Source of the DNA: Arcobacter sp. | GTDB taxonomy: Bacteria; Campylobacterota; Campylobacteria; Campylobacterales; Arcobacteraceae | Direction of reading: 5' to 3' | Length of the DNA stretch: 13,720 bases | Assembly: GCA_030635995.1 (NCBI GenBank) | Contig: DAOVXU010000021.1 | Location: forward strand, 1 to 13,720 | In this document: in pieces, positions 7,826 through 13,720 of the stretch | Position numbering within the stretch: position 1 is the first letter of the stretch | How the letters are laid out: the number at the start of each line of letters is the position of its first letter | Made by a program: the position numbers and the translations under genes | The notes under the pieces: generated by a model | Databases searched by the model: none | What the model was told of the DNA's origin: nothing | What the model saw: only the letters and a program-made list of their open reading frames with translations

Positions 7826-7913
7826 TGGCGGGCAAGAGAGGATTTGAACCTCCGTTAGTTTTCACTAAACTTCGCTTCCAACGAAGCACCTTCGACCACT
7901 CAGACACTTGCCC
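7826..7913 (-). tRNA. tRNA-Ser (anticodon GGA)
   Basis: The leftward-read sequence folds as a class II tRNA. The 7-bp acceptor stem pairs GGGCAAG with CTTGCCC, the discriminator is G, and CCA is encoded. The anticodon stem is a perfect CTTCG/CGAAG around the loop TTGGAAG, which places GGA at 7877-7879 to read UCC/UCU serine codons. A long variable arm (TTAGT/ACTAA with a GAAA loop) is typical of serine tRNAs. The T-arm carries GTTCAAAT. The 5' end is only 3 nt from the murJ stop, so a promoter of its own would have to lie inside murJ. Confidence 0.97.
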
Positions 7914-7916
7914 AGT

Positions 7917-9218
7917 TTACTTTAATAGTTGTAAGAATTTATTATATCCAAATTCTTTTAAAGTCAAGTGAAGTACTATAAAACCACTTAATGTACTTGC
8001 AAAAGCTAAACCTACTGCTTCGTATGGGATGATTAGTATTAAAGAAAATACTATATTCCATCCAAGTGATATTGCTGTTATTTTTGCAGCTTTTAGTTGT
8101 AACTCTTTTGCATATAACCAAAGTGAAAATATTTTTGCTATTCCAAATGGTAATAATCCTATTAGATACATTGTTAAAATTATAGCTGTATTTTGAGTGT
8201 CTATTTGGGTAAAAGCACCTCTTTGGAATAATAATTCAACTATAAATTCATTAAATACAATACCAATAAAAGAAGCTAGAAATAATAAAGAAAATAGAAT
8301 ATAAAAAGCTTTTCTTAGGTAGTTTAATGCTTTTTGTTCATCATTATTTTTTATTGCTTTTGCAATTGTAGGGAATAGGGCAACTGAAGTTGCAATTGCA
8401 AATAGAGCTAGTGGAAGTTGAAAAACTCTATTTGCATAATATAGATAACTAATAGTACCACTTACTAGAAATGAAGCCAACCAAGTATCTAAAAATGCAG
8501 CTAGATGTGCAGATGAACTACCAAATACTGCTGGGTAGAATTGTTTGTAAAAATTAGATCTTTTTATATTGTTTCTACTTTTTCGTAAATATGTTGTGAA
8601 AAATCTTATTCTTAATCTTTTAATTGCAATAAGATGTGCAATTACTTGTAAAATACCACCAATAATTACACCCCAAGTAAGATAGTATACAATTTCATAT
8701 TTTTCTAAATTTGAAGATATTAGTAGTGCTGTTATCATTGATATATTTAATAGTGAAGTTGAAAAAGCAGTTGTTGCAAAGTGATGTTTATATTGGAGTA
8801 GGGCAGCTAAAAAAGTAACTATAAATACTAAAGGTAGATAGTAGAAACAAATAGCTACAAGTGGAGATGCTAACTCAATGGTTGCACTATCAAATCCAAC
8901 TGCTATAACTTTAGTAATAAGTGATGCAAAGATTGTTACAAAGATACTTAATAATAAAATAAATGCTAAAAATTGTAAAAAGATAATAGTACTAAATTGT
9001 ATTTTTTGTTTTGACCTTGAATAAGAAGGTATAAAAACTTGAGTAAATGCACCCTCTGCAAAGATTCTACGAAATAAGTTAGGAAGTTTAAAAGCTACAA
9101 AAAAAATATCACTATAGATATTTGCACCTAATATTGATGCGGTTAATAGATCTCTTAAAAATCCTAATATTCTTGATATTAAAATTCCAAAACTATTTGT
9201 AAATATATGCTTAATCAT
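7917..9218 (-). CDS. murJ: Lipid II flippase MurJ (short form)
   Basis: MurJ moves lipid II across the inner membrane for peptidoglycan synthesis. The N-terminal signature is clear. SRILGFLRD (15-23) gives R16 and R22, and YSDIFFVAFKLPNLFRRIFAEGAF (35-58) gives D37, R50-R51 and E55, matching residues essential in E. coli MurJ. The second lobe has LDTWLASFL and YYANRVFQLP with R264. At 433 residues it is shorter than E. coli MurJ (511). The missing part is at the C-terminus, so about 12 helices are expected rather than 14. The lipid-filled groove helices 13-14 seem absent. The start lies 3 nt after the ftsZ stop with no recognisable ribosome-binding site, which suggests coupling to ftsZ translation. 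tRNA-Ser follows 3 nt downstream. Confidence 0.93.
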   Translation of the reverse strand: MIKHIFTNSFGILISRILGFLRDLLTASILGANIYSDIFFVAFKLPNLFRRIFAEGAFTQVFIPSYSRSKQKIQFSTIIFLQFLAFILLLSIFVTIFASLITKVIAVGFDSATIELASPLVAICFYYLPLVFIVTFLAALLQYKHHFATTAFSTSLLNISMITALLISSNLEKYEIVYYLTWGVIIGGILQVIAHLIAIKRLRIRFFTTYLRKSRNNIKRSNFYKQFYPAVFGSSSAHLAAFLDTWLASFLVSGTISYLYYANRVFQLPLALFAIATSVALFPTIAKAIKNNDEQKALNYLRKAFYILFSLLFLASFIGIVFNEFIVELLFQRGAFTQIDTQNTAIILTMYLIGLLPFGIAKIFSLWLYAKELQLKAAKITAISLGWNIVFSLILIIPYEAVGLAFASTLSGFIVLHLTLKEFGYNKFLQLLK

Positions 9219-9221
9219 AAA

Positions 9222-10352
9222 TTACAACATATATTTTATAGAGTAACCCCTCATAAGTGGTGGAGTATCATAATAATTTGAGTCTTCAGGTGTAAGAATT
9301 TTGGCATTTGAAAGTTGAATCTCTGCTTCTTTTTTTATAGGTTCATTAGTTGTAGATTCAAATCCTGTTGCTACAATAGTTATTTTTACTTCATCTGTTT
9401 CAAGGGTATCATCAGTAGTTGTACCAAAAATAATATCAGCATCACTATGTATTGAATCATTAATATATTCCATAACATCACTAAGTGAGAATAGTGTTAC
9501 ATTTGGATTAAATGTCCAATGGACCATAATCCCTTTAGCACCACTTAAAGATACTTCATCTAGTAAAGGTGACTTAATAGCATTTTCTAAAGCTTTTTGT
9601 GCTGCATTGTCCCCTTTTGCTTTACCAATACCCATTAAAGCCATACCTCTATGTTGCATAATAGTTCTTATATCTGCAAAATCTGTATTTATATCATTGC
9701 TTCCTGGTTTAAGGATAACTTCTGTCATACCATTAACAGCTTGAAAAAGGATATTATCAACTATTCTAAAAGCATCTTTCATGCCCATTGTTTCATCAAT
9801 AATCTCTTTTAATTTATCATTTTTAATTACAATTATAGAATCACTAACTTTTTTCAACTCTTCAAGCCCAAGATTTGCTAATCCTGTTCTTTTTTTACCT
9901 TCCCATTTAAAAGGTTTTGTTACAACAGATACGGTTAAAGCCCCTACCTCTTTAGCAGCTTTTGCAACTATGGCAGCAGCACCAGTTCCAGTACCACCAC
10001 CAAGACCAGCAGCTACAAAAACAATATCAGAACCATCAATTGATTTTTTAATCTCTTCATAGCTTTCAATAGCAGAATCTCTACCTACATCTGGTTTCAT
10101 CCCTGCACCTAAACCCTTTGTAAGTTCAAGTCCTAGTTGTATTTTTTTAGGTGCTTTTGACACTCGTAATGCTTGTAAGTCAGTATTTGCAACTATTAAA
10201 TCTACTTTATAAATACCCTCTTGAATCATATGATTTACCATATTACATCCACCACCTCCAACTCCAATAACAGCAATTTTTGCTACATTATCAGCTAATG
10301 TTTTTGTAGGCATCTGTTCTACTATTTGGGGATTAAATAAGTTATTATCCAT
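9222..10352 (-). CDS. ftsZ: Cell division GTPase FtsZ
   Basis: FtsZ is the tubulin-like protein that polymerises into the Z ring. Using the ATG at 10350-10352 it has 376 residues. Visible parts are a short N-terminal tail (1-24), VIGVGGGGCNMVNHM (28-42), the GTP signature GGGTGTG (118-124), the T7 synergy loop N222-x-D224-xx-D227 that completes the partner's GTPase site, a linker of about 30 residues (330-360), and the C-terminal peptide DTPPLMRG (362-369), comparable to the D-I-P-A-F-L-R peptide that binds FtsA. An in-frame GTG at 10359-10361 would add three residues. GGAG at 10361-10364 overlaps that GTG but sits 8 nt before the ATG, and the ATG overlaps the ftsA stop as TAATG, so I prefer ATG. 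The gene is translationally coupled to ftsA. The last seven residues (YSIKYML) extend past the usual peptide. Confidence 0.97.
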   Translation of the reverse strand: MDNNLFNPQIVEQMPTKTLADNVAKIAVIGVGGGGCNMVNHMIQEGIYKVDLIVANTDLQALRVSKAPKKIQLGLELTKGLGAGMKPDVGRDSAIESYEEIKKSIDGSDIVFVAAGLGGGTGTGAAAIVAKAAKEVGALTVSVVTKPFKWEGKKRTGLANLGLEELKKVSDSIIVIKNDKLKEIIDETMGMKDAFRIVDNILFQAVNGMTEVILKPGSNDINTDFADIRTIMQHRGMALMGIGKAKGDNAAQKALENAIKSPLLDEVSLSGAKGIMVHWTFNPNVTLFSLSDVMEYINDSIHSDADIIFGTTTDDTLETDEVKITIVATGFESTTNEPIKKEAEIQLSNAKILTPEDSNYYDTPPLMRGYSIKYML

Positions 10353-11716
10353 TATAGCCACTCCGAGAATTTTTTCCAGATACTAGAAACTTTAGATTTT
10401 TTTTCTTCAATTTTTAAATCTAAATTATTTAGATTATTGTGAGGTTCTGAATTTTCTTCATTTTTAGTATCTTTATTTTCTTTTTTAACTATTGTAGGTG
10501 ATTCTTTTTTAGGAATCTCTTTTTTTATTCTCAATTGTTTATTTGAATCAAGTTCAAAGGCAGGATCATTATCTAACCCATAAAATAATAATCCAACTAT
10601 TGTTGATAAAGTAGCATCATTAAAGTCTATATATCCATTTTGAATATTTATAGGATTTGATATCTTAACAGGAACATTTGGGAATACTTTTCTTGCTAAT
10701 AGTTCAATCCCTGGAATTTTACTCATACCACCTGTAAGAACAATACCATGAATAGTATCATATAATCCACTATGTATTAATTTGTCTCTTGACAAACATA
10801 ATATCTCTTCTACTCTTGCATGTATCATTGGTTGAATTAAATCTAAAGATATCTCTTTTAATTCACTTTCATTTCCTAAAATAGGTACTTTAACTTTAGT
10901 AATTGTATTTTGGTTTAAAATATCAGATTTTGGTATTAGTGAGGCATATTGTGTTTTAACTCTACTTGCAGCATTTAATGGAGTATGTAACATAATAGAT
11001 AGATCGTTTGTAATATGTTCACTTCCTATTGGAACAATATCATTAAATAAAATAGATCTATTTTTATATATAGCTATTTCAGAAGTACTACCACCCAAAT
11101 CAAAAACAGCAGTTCCTAATTTCATTTGATCTTTTTGAATTGTTGCAATAGTAGAAGCGTAAGAGCTTAATACAAAATTTGTAACTTCAATATTTGAAGT
11201 TTTTAAAGCACTTTGAATATTTGTTAAAGATGTTTTTTTAGCTGTTATGATATTTGCATATACTTCAAGTCTAGAACCATTCATATTTAAAGGGTTTTCA
11301 ATCGAATCATTATTATCAACTTTAAAGTATAGTGGTATTACATGAATAGCTTCATATTCAGGAACAATTTGTGCATCATAAAGGGCAATTGTTAAAACTT
11401 GGTTTATCTCTTTATGTGTAATATGTCCACTTGGTACATTTATAGAACCGTTACTTCTTCTACTTTTTGTATGTATACCAGATATTGAAACAATAGTGGA
11501 ATCAATAGTATTAGGAGAACTGTTTCTTGCAATATCTACAGCATTTTTAATACTGCTACTAGCTAAATCAATATCAACTATAGCACCCTTTTGGATACCA
11601 TAACTTGTACTTTTACCAATACCTAAAATATTGATTTTATTATTATAGTCATTTTGGGCTACAATTGAAACTATACTAGTAGTTCCTATATCTATAGCTA
11701 AAATTGATTTAGTCAC
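10352..11716 (-). CDS. ftsA: Cell division protein FtsA (Z-ring membrane anchor)
   Basis: FtsA is an actin-like ATPase that tethers FtsZ filaments to the inner membrane and recruits later divisome proteins. In its 454 residues the phosphate-1 loop is IDIGTTS (8-14), phosphate-2 is DLGGSTSE (206-213), and the adenosine motif is VLTGGMSKIPG (326-336). The inserted 1C subdomain lies around 80-160, where YEAIHVIP (121-128) is typical. A charged, low-complexity linker (about 396-442, Lys/Glu/Asn rich) leads to the amphipathic membrane helix SSIWKKFSEWL at the extreme C-terminus. The start is GTG at 11714-11716, one base after the upstream stop. The overlapping ATG is out of frame and followed at once by TGA. 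No strong ribosome-binding site is seen, so coupling is likely. Confidence 0.96.
   Translation of the reverse strand: MTKSILAIDIGTTSIVSIVAQNDYNNKINILGIGKSTSYGIQKGAIVDIDLASSSIKNAVDIARNSSPNTIDSTIVSISGIHTKSRRSNGSINVPSGHITHKEINQVLTIALYDAQIVPEYEAIHVIPLYFKVDNNDSIENPLNMNGSRLEVYANIITAKKTSLTNIQSALKTSNIEVTNFVLSSYASTIATIQKDQMKLGTAVFDLGGSTSEIAIYKNRSILFNDIVPIGSEHITNDLSIMLHTPLNAASRVKTQYASLIPKSDILNQNTITKVKVPILGNESELKEISLDLIQPMIHARVEEILCLSRDKLIHSGLYDTIHGIVLTGGMSKIPGIELLARKVFPNVPVKISNPINIQNGYIDFNDATLSTIVGLLFYGLDNDPAFELDSNKQLRIKKEIPKKESPTIVKKENKDTKNEENSEPHNNLNNLDLKIEEKKSKVSSIWKKFSEWL
10361..10364 (-). promoter_or_regulatory. Ribosome-binding site deciding the ftsZ start
   Basis: GGAG on the minus strand lies inside the last ftsA codons (Ser-Glu-Trp), 8 nt before the ATG at 10352. 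It cannot serve the GTG at 10361, with which it overlaps. This supports the shorter FtsZ and a stop-restart junction. Confidence 0.7.
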
Positions 11717-11717
11717 A

Positions 11718-13058
11718 TTATTTCACTTGCATATGGGATACTACACTATATTTGTTGTATAACTTTTCTATCACTGATGATAATATTGTTTGATCTTTTA
11801 ATTTTTTAATACCATCTTCTAAATCTTTATTTTTTGTTTCATCATAAGTAGCTAATTTTGTATCAAAGATTTTATATACTACAGTTTTATCTGCCATATC
11901 AAAATAGTTTACAACTGATGTTGATGTAAATATATTTTTCACTAACTCAGTAGATTCATCTAGTGTTAAACCATCAATAGAGATGATTTTATCTTTAGCT
12001 ATATATCCTAAATCAGTTCCTTTAAAGTTAGTTAATAATTTATCTCTTTTAGTGATAAGTATCTCTTTTCTTTGATTTTGAACATAATCACTTTTTAGGC
12101 TATTTTTAACTTTATTATATGACAATACTTGAGGTTCAATTATTTCAATAAGTTGAACTACAATATAATTTTCTTTTGTTTTAATAGGTTTAAGTATTGT
12201 ACCAATTTTTGAACTAGTAATTTTATCTAAATCTTCTTTCTGTAAATATGCTGTAGATGCATCTACAATTTGAGTATTTGTAAATTTACTTTTATCTTTT
12301 TTAAGAGATAAATATTTTTTAAGTGCAGTGTTTTTACTTTTTTTAGCATCTTCACCTAAAGCGATTTTTTCAATATTTATTTTATATTGTATAATTGATT
12401 TATAATTATTCTTATTTATTTCCCAAAATGCTTTTAAATCTTTTTCTGTGGGGTTTATAGATATATCATTATTTTTTATAATATTTATACTAACCTTATC
12501 ACTTGCAAAAAATACTTTATGTAATTTATCTATAGACTCTTTATTTGTAGATGATGCAAATACTGTTCTAAGTTTTTGAATAGTTAAATCTTTTTTAATT
12601 TGTGCTTCAAATTCAGTAGGGTTTGTTCTATTTTGTTTTAAAACTTGAATATATGCTTTTTTGTCAAATTTACCATCTGTTAAAAATGAGGGGATAGTTA
12701 CCAACTCTTTAGCTATTTGTTCATCTGTTGCTGATATACCAAAATCTTCTGCTAAATTTAAAAGTAAAAATTTTTGAACTAAATTATTGTACGCTAATTT
12801 TTCTAAATTTAATTTTTCTGCCAATTCTTTATTAAATTCATCTCCAAACATCTCTTGATATTGATTGTATAAATTACTATATTCTAATTGTAAATTTTTA
12901 ATCTTTATCTCTTTAGTTCCAACTGTAGCAACACTTCCTGTGGGTTTATTGTAGTCATAAGACCCCCACCCAACAAATCCTGCACCTACAAATGCTATTG
13001 TACTTATCCAAATTGTTATCACCAGCCACTTTTTATGTTTTTGCATCCAAGTTATCAT
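11718..13058 (-). CDS. PpiD/SurA-like membrane-anchored periplasmic chaperone
   Basis: The 446-residue protein has a short cytoplasmic N-terminus (KHKK), one membrane helix (about 11-33) and a periplasmic body. Residues 36-185 form the SurA/PpiD-type N-terminal chaperone domain, with an EIKIKNLQLEY strand-helix start, LVQKFLLLNLAEDFGI and a GKFDKKAYIQVLKQN segment. A region at about 220-308 keeps the outline of a parvulin prolyl isomerase domain, ending in ENYIVVQLIEI, but is compact and lacks clear active-site landmarks, so it may be inactive. It is much shorter than E. coli PpiD (623). It should assist folding of exported proteins at the inner membrane. It heads the ftsA-ftsZ operon; I recall the same order in Campylobacter jejuni. 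AAAGG at 13068-13072 is a good ribosome-binding site 9 nt before the ATG. Confidence 0.87.
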   Translation of the reverse strand: MITWMQKHKKWLVITIWISTIAFVGAGFVGWGSYDYNKPTGSVATVGTKEIKIKNLQLEYSNLYNQYQEMFGDEFNKELAEKLNLEKLAYNNLVQKFLLLNLAEDFGISATDEQIAKELVTIPSFLTDGKFDKKAYIQVLKQNRTNPTEFEAQIKKDLTIQKLRTVFASSTNKESIDKLHKVFFASDKVSINIIKNNDISINPTEKDLKAFWEINKNNYKSIIQYKINIEKIALGEDAKKSKNTALKKYLSLKKDKSKFTNTQIVDASTAYLQKEDLDKITSSKIGTILKPIKTKENYIVVQLIEIIEPQVLSYNKVKNSLKSDYVQNQRKEILITKRDKLLTNFKGTDLGYIAKDKIISIDGLTLDESTELVKNIFTSTSVVNYFDMADKTVVYKIFDTKLATYDETKNKDLEDGIKKLKDQTILSSVIEKLYNKYSVVSHMQVK

Positions 13059-13087
13059 TTATTAAAACCTTTATTCTATTTAATTGG

Positions 13088-13093
13088 ATTTTA
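13088..13093 (-). promoter_or_regulatory. Candidate -10 element for the ppiD-like/ftsA/ftsZ operon
   Basis: On the minus strand TAAAAT follows a T-rich stretch (TTTTTAGC), like the T-rich, -35-poor vegetative promoters of Campylobacterota. It would start transcription about 20-25 nt before the ATG at 13058, just ahead of the AAAGG ribosome-binding site. No convincing -35 box is present. The call rests on position and similarity only, in very AT-rich DNA. Confidence 0.3.
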
Positions 13094-13167
13094 GCTAAAA
13101 ATTGCTTGTAAAAATGTTAAGTATGAAAATAAAATCAATCTATCTAAAATTTAAATCTGAGGTGTAA

Positions 13168-13326
13168 CTTTTAAAATTATTGTATATAGAAATATCTAAA
13201 ATAGCAAGAACTGAAATGGAATCAATCTTAGATAAGAATATTGGAGGATATCTTGATATAGTTGCAATTAATGATGATGATAAAACTATGTTATTAGGTG
13301 AAGTTAAGATAAATTCAAAAAAATAA
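13168..13326 (+). pseudogene. Remnant of a DUF234-like ATPase C-terminal nuclease-like domain
   Basis: An open stretch of 52 codons ends in TAA at 13324-13326. It encodes IGGYLDIVAINDDDK, then LLGEVKINSKK. The D-I-V-A-I strand followed by G-E-V-K fits the PD-(D/E)xK core seen at the C-terminus of DUF234 (archaeal-type AAA ATPase) proteins, which usually reads E-I-D-I-V-A plus E-x-K. The usual segment just before the first Asp looks shortened, and the protein stops soon after the E-x-K. No good start codon or ribosome-binding site exists; the only ATG is at 13216. Reading the same frame upstream through the TAA at 13165 gives another 14 codons from an ATG at 13123, consistent with decay. The ATPase part is absent. 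The family match is from memory of the pattern and is moderately sure; a short functional peptide is less likely. Confidence 0.5.
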
Positions 13327-13348
13327 ATTTAAATTTATCGATTATTTT

Positions 13349-13380
13349 TTAGATGATTTATAAAATATAAATCATCCTAA
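13349..13380. repeat. Inverted repeat / hairpin, possible bidirectional terminator
   Basis: Arms 13352-13361 and 13367-13376 are perfect 10-base reverse complements around a 5-nt loop. The stem extends by three more pairs (13349-13351 with 13378-13380) across one bulged C at 13377. It lies between the end of the + strand remnant and the stop of the leftward DUF2442 gene, where a terminator is expected. No T-run follows on either strand, so its activity is uncertain. Confidence 0.4.
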
Positions 13381-13411
13381 GAGTGAATGTTATTGTGAGG
13401 TGGTGTTCTTA

Positions 13412-13645
13412 TTAAATCCTGTCGTGTAGGTATTCTGGTGCTATATCTGCTCCATTATCCCAAACTAATGTTTTGTGAACATGAAATTTTTTAAACTCAT
13501 CAACTTGTTTTAATGGTTGAAAAAATGGATGTTTTTTTGAATTAATATAATTCTTTAAATCAACTATTTTTTCTAATCCATCGTTAAATAAAATTTTTAC
13601 TTTAAACTCATTTATATAGTCTGCTTTAGTTATATTTAGTATCAT
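13412..13645 (-). CDS. DUF2442 domain protein
   Basis: The 77-residue protein matches the DUF2442 layout. An N-terminal strand ILNITKADYI is followed by KVKILFNDG (16-24), a VDLKNYI segment (28-34), a central PFFQPLKQVDEFKKF (40-54), and the closing signature LVWDNGADIAPEYLHDRI (60-77). DUF2442 proteins are small, usually lie beside DUF4160 proteins, and have been suggested as toxin-antitoxin partners; their biochemical role is not known to me. AGGAG at 13653-13657 gives a strong ribosome-binding site 7 nt before the ATG. The ATG lies 10 nt after the stop of the DUF4160-like gene, so the two form an operon. No membrane segment or signal peptide is seen. Confidence 0.85.
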   Translation of the reverse strand: MILNITKADYINEFKVKILFNDGLEKIVDLKNYINSKKHPFFQPLKQVDEFKKFHVHKTLVWDNGADIAPEYLHDRI

Positions 13646-13655
13646 TTTTAATCTC

Positions 13656-13720
13656 CTAATTTAAAGGTGGAACTTTTTCAAAAACTTCATCATTTTGAAT
13701 ATGTTCCCAAGCTTTTAATA
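13656..13720 (-). CDS. 3' end of a DUF4160-like protein (partial)
   Basis: A leftward frame runs in from the right edge and stops with TAG at 13656-13658. Its 20 visible residues are LKAWEHIQNDEVFEKVPPLN. This matches the usual DUF4160 C-terminus, where a W-E...-N motif is followed by K-I-x-P-L. DUF4160 genes commonly precede a DUF2442 gene, as here with a 10-nt gap, which supports the call. Only the tail is present, so completeness and start cannot be judged. Confidence 0.65.
   Translation of the reverse strand, partial: LKAWEHIQNDEVFEKVPPLN

Larger units (their letters stand above)
13059..13411. other. Gene-poor interval between the division operon and the DUF2442 gene
   Basis: About 350 nt hold no intact gene. 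From left to right I see the ribosome-binding site and candidate promoter of the leftward division operon (13068-13095), the decayed + strand nuclease-like fragment (13168-13326, perhaps from 13123), a 16-base AT-only palindrome (13323-13338), and the inverted repeat at 13349-13380. No tRNA, CRISPR or insertion-sequence ends were recognised. Confidence 0.6.

Noticed and set aside
9781..10062. 93-codon + strand ORF
   Set aside because: It is antisense to the conserved GTPase core of ftsZ; the Pro/Ala/Ser bias mirrors the Gly-rich ftsZ codons.
13323..13338. 16-base perfect palindrome
   Set aside because: It is composed only of A and T in very AT-rich DNA, so chance is the simplest explanation.
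1..13720. CRISPR arrays, insertion sequences, prophage genes or rRNA
   Set aside because: No regularly spaced repeats, transposase motifs, phage structural or integrase patterns, or rRNA sequence were recognised on either strand.

Overview
The window is a strongly AT-rich bacterial chromosome segment. It fits the Campylobacterota, most likely an Arcobacter-group organism. The reasons are AT-rich codon use, a PpiD-ftsA-ftsZ order, and an MsbA-pyrD-M16 protease order that I recall from Campylobacter relatives. Assignment below phylum is inference, since no rRNA is present.

Left part (1-3683, + strand): the 3' end of an unidentified gene, then five genes reading rightward. They encode a small HD-domain phosphohydrolase, a CPA2-type cation/proton antiporter, a CobB/SIRT5-like Sir2 deacylase, a SixA-like phosphohistidine phosphatase, and a flavodoxin-fold protein with a Tat-like N-terminus. 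The antiporter/Sir2 and Sir2/SixA junctions each overlap by 8 nt, so these three are almost certainly translationally coupled. The flavodoxin gene meets the leftward operon head-on with only 4 nt between stop codons.

Central part (3688-13058, - strand): one long, very compact leftward array. In transcription order it is a PpiD-like anchored chaperone, ftsA, ftsZ, murJ, tRNA-Ser(GGA), an MsbA-like ABC exporter, pyrD (class 2), and an exported M16 zinc peptidase. The first four genes serve division and the envelope: divisome anchor, Z-ring GTPase, lipid II flippase, periplasmic folding. The ABC protein probably flips lipid A precursor. PyrD makes orotate at the membrane. The tRNA starts 3 nt after the murJ stop, so it probably depends on read-through and RNA processing. 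The sequence supports an ATG start for ftsZ, coupled to the ftsA stop as TAATG, rather than the GTG three codons upstream.

Right part (13059-13720): a short region with a candidate promoter for the division operon, a decayed + strand fragment resembling the C-terminal nuclease-like domain of DUF234 ATPases, a near-perfect inverted repeat, a complete DUF2442 gene and the 3' end of a DUF4160-like gene just upstream of it. This is the only accessory-looking segment.

Most of the window is housekeeping. I did not find a clearly novel system. The best leads are the coupled antiporter-Sir2-SixA cassette, the apparently exported flavodoxin-like protein, and the DUF4160-DUF2442 pair beside a gene remnant.
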